From Oscheius onirici (taxonomy: Eukaryota; Nematoda; Chromadorea; Rhabditida; Rhabditidae), in NCBI GenBank assembly GCA_932521025.1, contig OW051470.1, forward strand, positions 2,838,501-2,902,500: 64,000 bases of DNA, written 5' to 3'. The notes under the pieces were generated by a model, which ran no database searches, was not told the DNA's origin, and saw only the letters and a list, made by a program, of their open reading frames with translations. Position numbers and translations under genes: made by a program. Every line of letters begins with the position of its first letter. Position 1 is the first letter of the stretch. Below are positions 21,917-33,641 of the stretch, one piece after another.

Positions 21917-24900
21917 CTAGAGATGAACCCGGCCACATTCCCGATGGTCAAGAGCAGAGGAGACATCGGAGGAGTAGCCGCCAATCCGAACGGCTAAAGA
22001 GACCTGCTCTCGGGGTCGAAGAGGCCGTCTTCTCGGGACTGAACGAGCTCTCGAAGCTACTCTTCTAGCGCCACGCAGCGCTTCTCTTCTCGGCGTCTCA
22101 GGTCCCAGAAGTGGAGCCATAGACTCCGGAACTGAACCAGTCGAGTCTGTGACAGGCCTTCGTGTTTTCGGCGACTCTTCAACGATTGGATATTGCTTGT
22201 AGACGACGTCAAATTGGCAGAGAGGACAGCGACGATTGGACAACAGCCACGGATCGACGCATTTCGGATGGAACTCGTGGCCACAGAACAAGACGCGCAG
22301 CTCGACGCCTTCTTTGTATTCTTCCAGACAGATGGCGCAGCGGTCCTGAAAAGTTTTTGATAGGGAAATCTTCTTGTTTTCAGAAGGTGAATTTCTATCA
22401 AAAATATGGGCAAGAGGTGATTTTGCTACGAATTATCACTTTTCACAGCCACCAAAAATTGTTCAAATCGCAAAGAAACTCACTTGCCCTGCCACGGTAT
22501 TAGCCACCGAGGTGAGAGATCCAAAGACAGGAAAGTAGCTGGACCGAACTTTTCTCAACCTCGCAAACGGTCGTCTCTTCTTCTGGTCGTTCTTCTGCAC
22601 CTTCCTGATCTCCATCTTGCTCACAGCTGAACGGGCCAGAGTACGGAGCCACAGATCGCGATGAACGGTCGGTCGCCATCTGATCTTGACAAAGACGAGC
22701 ACAGTGATGAAGGAAACCAACAGGATCAAGAGACCGACCAGAGCCAGATTCAAAAGTGTTGGTCGAAAGACCTAAAGGAAAGAGTAAGAGTCGTTGGAAG
22801 GGAAACAGCACCTGTAGTTTCAGAACTTGAGTACTTCTCGGCTCGACGAAAACCAGCTGAATGTTGGTCTCAGCTCCGGCAGCAGCCGAATCGGACAAGG
22901 CTGTTCTGAGTCGAGTTGTCTCATTGTCGTCAAGGATGATCACAGGGATTTTGGAGGAACGAATCTAAATGGGGATGTTGAAGTGAATAAGAATGATGTT
23001 ACCTTGAGAGCCTTGTTCTGTTGTATGCGGGACCGAGGACCAACAACCAGGGCAAGGGCTCCAGACTTTTCGGCGAAACGCGCCTGAAATGCGGGAGGTT
23101 AGTAAAGGATACTGTTTCTGGACAGTTCTACTCATCGTGAATTTGTGATAAAGATATAATCAACTTTTGTGACTAACCCTTACTACTCACTGTAGACTTT
23201 TCTGACTCTCAGTTTGTAATTGTGCTTCAGCTAGAACTGTCATTTTTTGAATAATCAGACGAACACAGTTTTCTAAACAGTAATGTTTCTTCACAAAGCC
23301 GTATTCACTGTAGGATACATCAGTAGTTACAGTAACTGTGATAGCTATTCTAGAATTGGTACTCAATACTGATAGTTAGAGAGTTCCCGGGGTCGGACTC
23401 GGCACCAAACCGGCTTGCTGAACGTATCGCTGAAGCGACCTGGCCCCTCAGGAAGCACCTGCACGTGAAGGAGTTTATCTCCCAGAGCTCGTCTCTAACG
23501 TTGAAATGGGTTAAAACTTTAATTGATAGTTTGACTGCTATAGCTGCTCTATGAGACAGCTCTCTAAATTATTCCTCACTGCTTTACTATAAACCCGTAG
23601 CTATGTTATCTCTCTCATCCTGGTTCTAGTGGTACTCCTACTCAGGCTATTACTTCTGACTCTTGCGCCTCTGAAGACAAACAGCCTTCCTGACTGTTCT
23701 CCGTTTTTGGCATTGTCTATTTCATCTATTCGCGTGATCAAATTACGGGTTCTGTTTTTTTTCAAAGGTTGTATCCTCACAAGCATAAAATGCCACCAAC
23801 CTGGTTATCGATGGACACGCATCCCGTCAAGAAAGGTTGGACCTCGTCGACAAAAACCACAGCAATGTGTCCGAACAGCGTTCGATCGAGACCTTTTCTT
23901 CTGGCATCACAGGCTCGGAACGTCGACACCTGAAAGACCCTCATGAGCATCTTTAATCGGTCGACACCGCTGGGTGTCGGCAACTTCAAATGGATCCCGT
24001 TGAATGGGCGTTATTTATGATGGCCGGGGTGGTCATTTCCCGTCGTTGCTCTCTTTCTATGAGAGAAGAAAGATGCCAAAAGAGGGGAAATTTGTACTCT
24101 GTCTTGGCTCTAGATTCTTCTGGGGAGATTCCACGGGAATATTCTTCAGTTCAGAAATGTTGCACCGAACATGGATTAAGATTCGACTGAATTTATGCTT
24201 CAACTCTATGTAACTGTACTAAATAAAGGCAATAAATTACCCTTCTCCCAGAAGTATACTCTCCCCGATACTCTCCCATCGTCCCAGCCGTTCAGGTGTG
24301 CTGTCACTCGTAAATCGTAGTTCCCCGTTCTAACGGCGTTCCCATCTGGTGTCGGGCGGCTCTCTCTTTTCTCGTAAAGATCTCCTCATTCTCTTCTTGT
24401 AAAAAGCCCCATCCCATCTTACAGCCCATCTTTTGGCGTAATTGTCGTCTGTGTGGTCGCCGCCGTCTTCCCCCGTCTTTTTATCCGCCACATCCTATTG
24501 AAACGGAGCCGAATCGAATTCGGACGACGGCATTACCGACCAACGTACACCGACCTAATGGAGATTAGTCCGGGAAAAGAGAAGAGACTCCAAACAGATT
24601 CTTTTGAACAATGTTCGATGTTTGACTGAGGACGAGATTGTTTGGTTCGAAGAGATTTGCATATAAATGTGGTCCGCTGACGATGGTAAAGTGACCGGTT
24701 AGTTTGATTTTGACAACAACTGGTCTCTGGAAAGGAACAGAATGGACCAGCGGTACAACCGTGGAAAACGATTTATGAGTTGAGTGAACTGTAACTGTCG
24801 TTCAGATTCCCACTAACAGTCTAGTAGCAGCCTTTCGAACAACAAGGAATTATAAAATGATTCGAAACATGAGTATCATACTCAAGCTTTTCATGTCTGT

Positions 24901-26145
24901 TCTGAATAAGCAGGCAAAGGTCTGTTCTGAATAAGCAGTCTCAACTCAGATGACTTTCGAGAGAGTTAGAACTGCGTCTGACTGTCGATTCTGAACAACA
25001 CCCTGACTGCTGATTTCTGGTTCAGACCTTCCAAAAAAAAATCTTATAAGCTCCCTGTCTCAAACACCTGTTCGTTTTTCCTCCTTGCCCAATTTCATCG
25101 TCTAATTCTCTAATTGTCGCGGTTACCCTTCCTGCCAGATGGTTTCGGGAGAACACCTGGTCTGTCGGAGTCAGGAAATGACCCCCATCCAAAAGAAAAT
25201 ATTGCTGTCACGGATCAAGGCCACAACAGATTCCAGTCGACTAAAAGAGAAGAGTCTCCGGGTCCCCTTCTTTGCATCTCCTAATTGGCCCCAATTTGTC
25301 TTCTTTTGGCCTTCCCGGAATAATGCTGGTGGTCCTCTCCCTTGCTCTCGAAAACGAATTGACGTGGAAAGACACGCGAAAGACGAAAGAGTAAAATCGA
25401 AATATATTTGTTGAGGCTATGTGTCAACAGGTCCCGGGAGGCTCGTCGATTCGGAGGCTCGTCGTCAAAGGAACCGCGACCCAGAGAATTTTTCTCCGAG
25501 GCGCCAATCCGCCACGGATTAATACGAGTAAGAGACGGTGAGACCACTAACAAGTAGGGGGTCTCGGAAGAGAGGCATATCTTGTGAGGACAAAGGCGGA
25601 GAGCTCTTGGAACTGTCCTTCTACTAGAAAAGAAGTGATTGAAATAGACTACAAGATAGACTATCTCAATAGTCTACCTCTGCCACGTCGGAGACACTCC
25701 GAAAAACTACTTCAAGGGCTAAGAAAGAAGAAAAAGACTGTAAACACCTCATAAAACTGAAGCCAGAGATTGGAAAGAGTTTGTAGGAGAGACATTAGCT
25801 TCTATGAAATAATTAGTGTAATAACTGTAATCCTTTTAAAGTGTTATACGAATTCGTTTGGTTGAAATGTTTTTTTTGACTTACAAATAGGTTCTATGAG
25901 AGACAGTCCCACTAATTTATAAAACTGTACTTGCTTGTCCTCTTCTACAAAATTATACCCACCTGAACGACCTTGCCAGTGGTCTCATAGTTGTATCCAA
26001 CTGGGGAAAAGCTCCCAAATAAGCGTAAGTTGTTGTTTAGTTGATTGACGACCAAGTCGACATTGTCCGGCGGGACGGAGGAGATGAGTGGTCGAGCCGT
26101 TGAAAAGGGAATAAAATTGAGAAGGACCAAAAGTGAATAGAGCAT
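21917..26145 (-). CDS. PA-TM-RING E3 ubiquitin ligase (RNF13/GRAIL-like), 420 aa
   Basis: Six exons join in frame: 26145-25963, 23929-23801, 23083-23003, 22964-22812, 22771-22484 and 22345-21917; intron 1 is about 2 kb. Residues 1-17 are a signal peptide ([17 protein letters not shown]). Residues 20-180 form a protease-associated domain ([40 protein letters not shown]). A membrane helix follows near residues 188-212, and a RING-H2 finger [14 protein letters not shown]...[14 protein letters not shown]...CPLC near 283-325. This order is diagnostic of endomembrane ubiquitin ligases, with the PA domain in the lumen and RING in the cytosol. The C-terminal tail is arginine- and proline-rich. Confidence 0.9.
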
Positions 26146-28565
26146 TGCATGAACCTGTAACTGGTTTCTTGGTTAACGAAGTCAAGACACCGAGAGCGTA
26201 AGAGAAAGAGCGAGGATCAGTACTCGTCGTCTGGTAGGCGGGGCTTGCACGACGTGCACATAAAAATGATATAAGGGAGGACAACGACGTCGACGACCCC
26301 GATTGAGAAGGGAGCCGATCGATGTCGTTCAAAGGACTACGACATAAATCGTATAATTAGAACATGTGGTCCGACAGAGGCTGGGGGACAGAACGCGAGG
26401 CAAGAACACATGGGTGTCTCGGGATGGACTACTAGAGGGAAGGGAAGGATTGTTTTGAATACAGTACTTTGATTGGTAAAGAGAACGGTAAAGGGAAAGA
26501 GAAAGGTTAAGAAAAATTTGCGACTCTTCTGAAAAGGCGGCTAGAACTGGTAAGGCCTGATCACAATACGATATCGCACTCCACTACATTGCCAGGGGCT
26601 CTGGCTCTAAATTGGAAAAGATTTCACCTTCCTCGAGCGACAAATTGCCACATTCTTTTCTTCAGAGCATTCTACAACGCTGAGTTTTCGAGAGGAGATG
26701 GTTAGAGTTTCGTCAGTGGATTGGGTTTAAAAAAATGGGATCAGACGGACAGCTGGTCGCTGAACCGTTTGAATCGAACCAACAAAAATGATCTTGTTAT
26801 ACTCTGCAATCAGCCGTTCAAGTCGGTATCTAAGATTCTACCCAGCTCCACATACATACTGAGTGAGTTTGAAGATAACATTATGTGAAAAACTCGGCCG
26901 ACTTTGAACACCTGGTCTCTCAAATTGACTCTCTTATAGCCTTCTTCAGAACTTTAATGTCGTAGAGAAACTTTGCTGTTGGTTTTACTAGCTGTATTGG
27001 TCCCAAAACCAATCAAACACTTGCAAGGAGCATACAAAAGAGAGGGAGATGACTCCAAACCCCGATTGAAAAGAGAGCCGATGTCAATGAATGAATAAGA
27101 TCAGTCAAGACAAACAATCTCTAGTGTGCACATCCTCAGAAATTTGAATTGCTCGACAAGACTGTAAAGGAGTCAAACATCAGGTCATTTACAGCCCGGC
27201 CGGGAGGCTTTATTGGCTGGGAAGAGACTAGTATAACCAGAGGCGACAATAGTAATAGAGCGGACTGAGAGTCACACGGACAATGAATCATTGGAAAAAC
27301 GTTCTCTCTGAGAGTGACTAGAAGATGGATAACGGAGGTGTGAAGTTGACCCGTGGGAGGCGAGGCAAAAAAAGACTGCCGCCCACAGCCGCACTAATCA
27401 TAACAGACAGTGTGAGATCCGATCGGGTCAACTCTCCGACGCGGGGCGAGAGAATCGGATAAACATACACAAACAGTGCCCGCTTCGCACCCTTTTTCAA
27501 GCGATAACAATGCCGACACTTCACACTGAAGATGCCAGTGTGAGAGCAGGGGAGAGAGTCAGGAAAGGAGAGATCCGGATGATATAGAAATATCAGTCGA
27601 ATCACAGAGAGAAACTCTAGAATGGCTAGTATCCGAGAATCATGACAAACACAGAAAACTACCAAAGCTGTGGGGAAATCAGTAGAGAAGAACCTGGGAA
27701 GATATGGAGAGCATGCGTAGATGGACAGAATTACCTGGAGATGAGATACTGTAAGAGTCTTGCTCAGTCACTGTCAAGAATCACACAGTTTGCCAGTTAG
27801 TTTGTCAGGTGGAACAATTCCGCTCAGATTGGAAATAGCACGAGAGTGAAGATAGGTCTAGGGTCGCTTGTCTCATCTAGTCTCTCCTTCCGCCGAAGGA
27901 GATGGGTGGCGAGCACTTCCGCTCGTCGTGATTAGAATGGAAATGAGAAAGAGAGACGTGGAAGATACTACGGTAGTTGTCTGCTCATAGAGTGAACACT
28001 GAGAGAAACAAACGTTGTCCAATCTTTGTGCCAATGAGGAAAGTCATTACAAAAGATGGAAAGCGCATCTGCTTGGAAGATTTGGAAAAAAAAAAGTTTT
28101 CAGCAGTTCTTTTGTTCCGTTCCGATGATACAGAGCAGTTTCTAATCTGAAGAAAAATCAGAATGAATCAAAAGGCGACCGAAAAGAGGACCCGTGCTAT
28201 GAGGGCGCCATTTACGAGTATGCGTACTGGCCGCACTTCAAAAGAGCCGCGACGCTTATCTTTATCAGAAGAGCAGCTGTAAAAGGCTGAAGGAGACAGG
28301 GGTCTGTGTGCCGACAGTTGTTCACGCCTGTCACAGCAGAGACAAGCCGATTATGCTAAACAATGACGAAAGCCTGCAGAGAGGTGGACACGCGGATTTG
28401 CAAACACTTTTAGTGAAAAAGCGCTTAAAATAGTACAAAAAAATAGTCTAAAAACAACATTATACACTCCATAGACAATTACACGATGCTCGACTCTGCC
28501 AGCTGCTTCCTCGCCGCTGCGCCCTTCCTCATCGCAGCTCTCGTCGCTGTGAAGAATTGCGACAA
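26146..28565. other. Long gene-poor stretch
   Basis: About 2.4 kb with no exon chain on either strand. A short segment beginning CCCCGATTGA recurs near 26297 and 27059. The sequence is purine-rich with many GAGA words. The minus-strand frame at 27318-27665 has no linked exons or motif. Confidence 0.45.
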
Positions 28566-29340
28566 AATTTACGGTACCTTGATGATACAGGGAATAGCTT
28601 TTCCAGAAAGCCATAAACGCAATAAAAACTTGATATTAGTTAATGTGGACTCTGCGAGAAGCTGAGAAGTCATACATCGAGACTTGCCAAAGGAAGATGG
28701 AGCGCCGGATGATTGGGATTTCAACGCTCGATAGATGGACAAACGAGAGAGTGCGGGAGAAAACACAAGTAGCAGATTGGAGAAGAAAGGCACTCTCTGC
28801 CAAACTCCTGTGGGCACAGAAGATCACTCAAATGGATCCAAGAAGATGGACAAAAGTACTCTCAGAATGGATTCCACTGGAGGGAAGAAGGCACAGAGGA
28901 GGACCACGAATAAGATGGACCGACGAGGTGACAAGAGCAGTCGGACACTCTTGGTTCAGGAAGACGGAGCAGGAATGGAAGAACGCCAGACATGCACTCG
29001 CCACAGGCTTGATATTGCAATAAACATAAACATTAGTTAATGTCAAAATAGCTTTTACATAATTACCAACTGAAAGCCCACATCGAGAGTGACAACCCTT
29101 TTCAAATGCTTAGCTTATCACTAGTTTTTTGCTTGGTCTTTTGTCATACAAACGTAGGAGGTAGCTCTGATGGCCAATTTACGGCCTAGCAAATTTTATT
29201 CGGCCTAGCAAGGTAAACAAGAACCAATAAACATTTTACAAGATACTAATTACTTTAATTAAAAGTGAATATTTTGCTTATATTGCGTTTATGGCTTTCT
29301 GGGAAAGGTATTCCCTGTATCATCAAAGTACCAAATTTAC
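28566..29340. mobile_element. Inverted-repeat element with ~60-bp ends, hosting a retrotransposon insertion
   Basis: Positions 28566-28624 and 29281-29340 are near-perfect reverse complements (GATGATACAGGGAATA, then GAAAGCCATAAACGC in both). No transposase frame is present between them, so this is a non-autonomous fold-back or MITE-like element. The interior contains the 385-bp non-LTR fragment described separately; without it the element would be about 390 bp. Confidence 0.7.
28647..29031 (+). mobile_element. 5'-truncated non-LTR retrotransposon tail with 12-bp target duplication
   Basis: The sequence ATTAGTTAATGT occurs at 28635-28646 and again at 29032-29043, flanking the insertion. The insert encodes the C-terminal end of an endonuclease/reverse-transcriptase polyprotein (KMERRMIGISTLDRWTNER, then SEWIPLEGRRHRGGPRIRWT) and ends in an A-rich CAATAAACATAAAC tail. 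This is the footprint of target-primed reverse transcription that stopped early. The same protein segment appears in the larger remnant at 47896-48900, so the family is shared. Confidence 0.85.
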
Positions 29341-29753
29341 TGCTACTTCTGGAGTCGACGTCTTCGCCAACAGTCATGTAGGTTCACTTTTACCACTCAA
29401 CTTGTAGGAAGTGTCGCTACGTCTGTCAGCAACTTTTGTCCCGTAGTTTGCAGAACTCATTTCTCAGAGTTTCTATATTCTGTTGTAAATCACATCAAAC
29501 GCATAAACTTTTCTGGTCATCGTAAAATTCAACAAAACTGGTTTCTCTTCGTAAAACTGTCTGAAAGTTAGAGTAAAGTTTGCTCGTCTTATCGAAAATG
29601 TTCATAAAAAACGTTTGCGTACTTGTAAGTCGTCTCTGATCTTTAGAAACGTGACTGTAAACAGATAAAAACTAAATTCAGACGGAAGAGATGCCGAGTT
29701 GGCTGACGAGGGACGCGGAAATCTTGTGAGCCGGTCAATTGGACAGTGCTGAC

Positions 29754-30173
29754 ATGAGAGGAAGGAAGCCACTGCTGGAAGCAATTTCCGACGAGTACCG
29801 GAAGAGGGAACAGCGACGAGTTCAGAAAGGAACCAAGGAGACCGAGATCGATCGACTGGACGAGATGCTTCGAAACGAGTTGAAGGTCCGCCGTGCGATG
29901 GCTTTCGCCACAGAGAGCCAGACGCGTCAAGTTGGTTCCCCTTTAGACTCTAAGAACTGAAAGTTTAGCTATCGTTCCGTTTCTCATCGTCGTCTTTTCC
30001 GGGAAAAGACCCCCCGAAATCGACATCTTTTTCACGCTCTGAACAACTACGAGACGTGTCGATACACCTCGAACTCGGTCGCGCATTCGGTCCCGTTCAA
30101 AAAGTTCCCGGCGGAGAGGATGAAGAAGGAGAGTCATGTGAAGAAGAAGGATCCGATCTACTCCGGGTTTTGA
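29754..30173 (+). CDS. Small uncharacterised basic protein
   Basis: The first exon starts MRGRKPLLEAISDEYRKR and is highly charged and helical (KETEIDRLDEMLRNELKV). The last exon, after a GTTTAG acceptor at 29969, reads YRSVSHRRLFREKTPRNRHL and ends ...KKKDPIYSGF with TGA at 30171. A poly(A) signal follows 13 bases later, which supports this terminal frame. The donor joining the two exons is uncertain: the in-phase choice is a GTTGAA donor near 29879. No known family is recognised. Confidence 0.5.
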
Positions 30174-30186
30174 GACCTTTTCAGAC

Positions 30187-30192
30187 AATAAA
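30187..30192 (+). terminator. Poly(A) signal AATAAA
   Basis: Hexamer 13 bases after the stop codon of the small basic protein gene. Confidence 0.65.
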
Positions 30193-30579
30193 CAGGTTTA
30201 CTTTGTTGTTTTTCAGAAAGTCGCCGAACAGTAGAGTCTTTCGATTTTAGCCTCTCCATCCAGTCACTTCATTCTAGTTGATCACAGTTCGGATACAACT
30301 GTGACGAAACGGTACATGTGACTCAGCCTCCAAAAGCACGGTGATCCCTGAACTCGGCATTTTCTGATCGACCGTGTATTGTTCTATGAACCACATAAAA
30401 CAGAGTAGCGCCATAGATTATATTCGTTTCATCATGGTTCAGTTGGTCGAATAAACACGACAAACAAGAAATATGGCTAAACGTTCCTTTGTTCTCGCAA
30501 GAATGTTTGGTTGTAACGTGAGTGAAAGGAGCAAGACTTTCTTGAATTTATTTTTTATTTATCCTAGAAGTGTCTTTCG

Positions 30580-30972
30580 CTACAAAGTGAGACTTTTGCG
30601 GGACGATTTTGTCTTGGTCGGCGTCTTCTTAGCCTCCTCGGGACTGTCCTTGCTGGTCTTGACTATCTTGGCACTGTACCAAGTCTCCTTGTCCTCCTCG
30701 TCCAGTCGCAGTGTCTTGTAGTCCGGATCGGACTTGTCCCTCATCCCGGTCATCTCTCTTCTCGCCTTCATGGCCTTCGGTTGGTCTACCACGGGTAGAG
30801 TCGGCTTCCTGCTGTCGCTCCTCTGCACCTGACTCTTCAAGATGGACTTTTTCTGTTCCGTCGACTCGCGCGATGGCTTCTTCGGCGGCTCGTTTGTCGT
30901 CGTCCTGATCGTCTGCAATGGCGGTTCGGTTGAGTCGCTGGCCGTCTTCTGCTTCTTCTTCGTGCAGCACAT
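30580..30972 (-). CDS. Small lysine-rich protein with MCC N-terminus, 130 aa
   Basis: Single exon; the chosen start is the ATG in MCCTKKKQKTASDS, which lies after a GATTCAG acceptor on the minus strand. The frame stays open 14 codons upstream of it, so a longer form is possible. The product is very hydrophilic, rich in Lys, Ser, Thr and Pro, with a better-ordered middle DPDYKTLRLDEEDKETWYSA. Two cysteines next to a polybasic run at the extreme N-terminus would suit palmitoylation and membrane attachment; this is inference. Codon choice is C/G-ending, like an expressed gene. AATAAA signals lie about 20-30 bases beyond the stop. Family unknown. Confidence 0.6.
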   Translation of the reverse strand: MCCTKKKQKTASDSTEPPLQTIRTTTNEPPKKPSRESTEQKKSILKSQVQRSDSRKPTLPVVDQPKAMKARREMTGMRDKSDPDYKTLRLDEEDKETWYSAKIVKTSKDSPEEAKKTPTKTKSSRKSLTL

Positions 30973-32407
30973 CAGCCCGCCGTCCAGTAGACCAAGTGAC
31001 TGAATCTCTTCCAAAGCGAGTTACTCGACTCGCAACAACTTTTTTTTAAACCTGTTATGATATGTTGACTTTTCCAGCTGCAGCACACTTGTTGGAAGAG
31101 TTCTTTGTAAAAACTTCTGGAAGTAGGTGAACAGAATTAGCCTGCAGCTGCTATTGAGCTGGGTCTAAAAATGGCATAACAGAAGTCTGTGCCCAAGTTC
31201 TGGGATTATTTGTCCTTACATCCAGAAGTTCTCTGATCGGCTTGGTCCAAAAGGTTTTGGTTCAGTTCCAAGGCTGTGGCGTTAGTATCACCTCCATCGG
31301 TCAATGGACTGATTGTAAGACACTGCACGTTGAGAGATTCTGGAGAATTAAAAATCGTGTTTCCCACTCCCGAAAAATATAATGGTGTCAGACAATAAAT
31401 CGGATTTGGATTTGGCTTTGCCTCCCACTAGCGCAGAACGCTTTTAGCCTAAAATCGCGCGCAGCGCGCGCCAAATGCATTTTCAGGTTCCGGGACCTAT
31501 TCCATCTGATTCAGCGTAAAAAGTTACCTTTAGAGCTTTATTTTGAAGTCGATAAGTCAAAGGCTGAAAAGTTAGGCAAAAAAACCGAGTTTTCAAAATG
31601 TCCCGTGTCCGGCGTCCGCCGTGCGTGGTTGTTCGCGATTTGCGGGCTCATTTTTGCGAATTTTTCTCTGAAATTTTGGATAGAGGTATAACTAAGTCTA
31701 TCTCAGAGGGGGTATCCTTTAGAACTTTGATTTTCGACCCGGATCATACCTTTACGACCTGCACTTTTTGGCGGTTGTTCGCGATTTGCGGGCTCATTTT
31801 GGTGAATTTTTGTCTGAAATTTTGGATAGAAGTATTACTCACGGCGTTTCAAAACAGTGTTAACGGCATGTACACTTTTTTTCACGCCAATTTGAGAAAC
31901 TACTGGCGGCAATTCAAAATTTCCAGATTTATTATTTTTATTCTGGACTAATATTGCTCGAAAGCATCCATTTTTCAACGTTTATATGTCCTACTGTTGG
32001 GTTATGGATAAGAGGTAGATAAAACCTTTTTCATTTGGAGAGAATCCAGTTGTTTTTCTTCTTCTTTTGTATCAGATATCACCTAGTTCCATTTGCTACC
32101 ACTTGTGACAAGAACATCAGAAAAATTTCTGTAACTAAAATCCCGTAACAGTAACTGGACACAAAATTCTTCCAAAACAGCCTACAAAACAGTCCAAAAG
32201 CCAAACCCACAACAGTTTCTTGCCTGTAAAAATAACGTGCAGTATCGTTGAACGCTAAACATTGTTTGCTAGGTCATTTTGGAACGTGGGTCAAACGGTG
32301 TCTTTTCTTCATTGCTACACTCAGGTTTCCTGGAGCAGACGATAAAAGAGTGATCCTATGAGAAAAGACAAGGACTTTTGTAGGAAATATTGTTCTCTTT
32401 TTGTCAG
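30973..32407. other. Gene-poor stretch upstream of the PP1-like exon, with a 70-bp duplicated segment
   Basis: No catalytic phosphatase motifs (GDxHG, GDxVDRG, GNHE) were found here on the plus strand. Two similar copies of a roughly 70-bp sequence (starting GGTTGTTCGCGATTTGCGGG) lie at 31627-31696 and 31773-31842. A GC-rich palindromic word lies near 31450. Confidence 0.5.
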
Positions 32408-32722
32408 GTTACACCGGACCAGTGGGTGGAAGGATGGCAGGCCAACACGCGTGGAGTCAGCTGCGTCTTAGGTCAGGATATCGTCATGGAGCTGTGTGCC
32501 AAGCTCGACCTCGATCTTGTCGCCAGAGTCCACCAGGTAGTCCAGGATGGATACGAGTTCTTCGCCAGCAAGAAAATGGTCACCATCTTCTCGGCTCCTC
32601 ACTACTACGGTCAATTCGACAACAGCGCTGCTACGATGTCCGTCAACGAGGATCTCATCTGCGGATTCTTCATGTACAAGCCGACCGGAAAAGCTGCCCG
32701 ACTCGCCGCAACTCAGCAGTAG
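32408..32722 (+). CDS. C-terminal exon of a PP1-like Ser/Thr phosphatase (partial)
   Basis: A good acceptor (TTTTTGTCAG) is followed by 104 residues matching the last third of the PP1 catalytic subunit. Seen are [13 protein letters not shown], the metal-site histidine in [33 protein letters not shown] and a short tail. In standard PP1 the loop reads SAPNYCGEFDN; here Asn and Cys are replaced by His and Tyr, as in divergent nematode PP1 paralogs. The N-terminal two thirds, including the other metal ligands, are not visible upstream in this window. It is either a gene with a very distant upstream part or a truncated copy. The stop codon is provided by an inserted transposon (next entry). Confidence 0.75.
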   Translation, partial: VTPDQWVEGWQANTRGVSCVLGQDIVMELCAKLDLDLVARVHQVVQDGYEFFASKKMVTIFSAPHYYGQFDNSAATMSVNEDLICGFFMYKPTGKAARLAATQQ

Positions 32723-32993
32723 ACATGGCTGACGGGCCGGGCTTGGGTATAAAAGTTGAGGCCCGGGCCTGAAAAGCCCGGCCCGCGGGGAAATTTTGGA
32801 AAAAGGGGTGCATTTTTTCGTCATTTTTTGTAAAAAAAAAAAGTTCAGCAAAATATAACAATATTATTATTCTTTGATTTAGTTCTAGAATGCGCTAAAA
32901 TGTGACCATCTTCATTTTTGGTCCGATCCCGGTCAGACGACCAAGTCTGGGGACCGGGCCGAGGCGGGCCGGTCCGGCCCGGAGCCATGTCTT
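32720..32993. mobile_element. 274-bp hAT-like MITE inserted at the PP1 stop codon
   Basis: The element starts TAGACATGGCT and ends AGCCATGTCTT, and it is flanked by the 8-bp target duplication CTCAGCAG at 32712-32719 and 32994-33001. Both ends are GC-rich CCGGGCC tracts around an AT-rich centre. There is no coding capacity. An 8-bp duplication and short terminal inverted repeats are typical of hAT elements. A second copy lies inverted at 46096-46364. Confidence 0.85.
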
Positions 32994-33012
32994 CTCAGCA
33001 GTGATAGTGCCG

Positions 33013-33018
33013 AATAAA
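33013..33018 (+). terminator. Poly(A) signal downstream of the MITE
   Basis: AATAAA 8 bases after the pre-insertion stop TGA at 33002, so it is probably the original signal of the PP1-like gene. Confidence 0.5.
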
Positions 33019-33641
33019 TCGAATAAAGACGATTATTCGATTCTTGTATCCATTTGACACACTGACAGTAGACACTTCCACTTTTTGTTGTTCCATGGAC
33101 CATCTCTTCTAGTTTTCTCAACATCATAGCGAAAGATTCTTCGAAGAAGACGCTGTCTGGCCTATGTCACTCACTTCTTCTTCTGACTTGCACTCTTCAA
33201 TTGTTCTCCCGCCGCAAAGTACTCTCAATTTTCAGTATGTACTTGATAGGAGTTTTTAGAAAAGTCTTGGCAGCTTGGAAACGTCATTGCTTACCACAAT
33301 CTGACCATTCAACCTCGAAGTCTCTTTGGAACTTCGGCTTGAGTCGGGAACAATCTTTTCAAGGTAAAACAAGTTGTGTGTTTATTTCTTCTCTCTCACT
33401 CACATCTCCGCCCTCAGATCCAGTTCATTTCCAATCCCTTTTCCTCATTGTCTTGAGAACGGCATCTGCCGTCGGTTTTGGACATGCGGAGGCGACCTTG
33501 GCTTCATCTCTTTCTCTTCCCTGGTGAACGGGTTCCGCCTCTGCCCGGTTCTCATAGTCGCTGTTGGCCTCTAGGCACGATTTCTCTCAGCTCTGTCTTT
33601 CTCTAATTTGGTTTTATTGAACTCTCTCCCTCTTCCAGAAG

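Noticed and set aside
23388-23480. GC-rich structured-looking segment inside the RING-ligase intron, considered as an RNA gene
   Set aside because: No tRNA boxes, snRNA motifs or spliced-leader sequence could be recognised.
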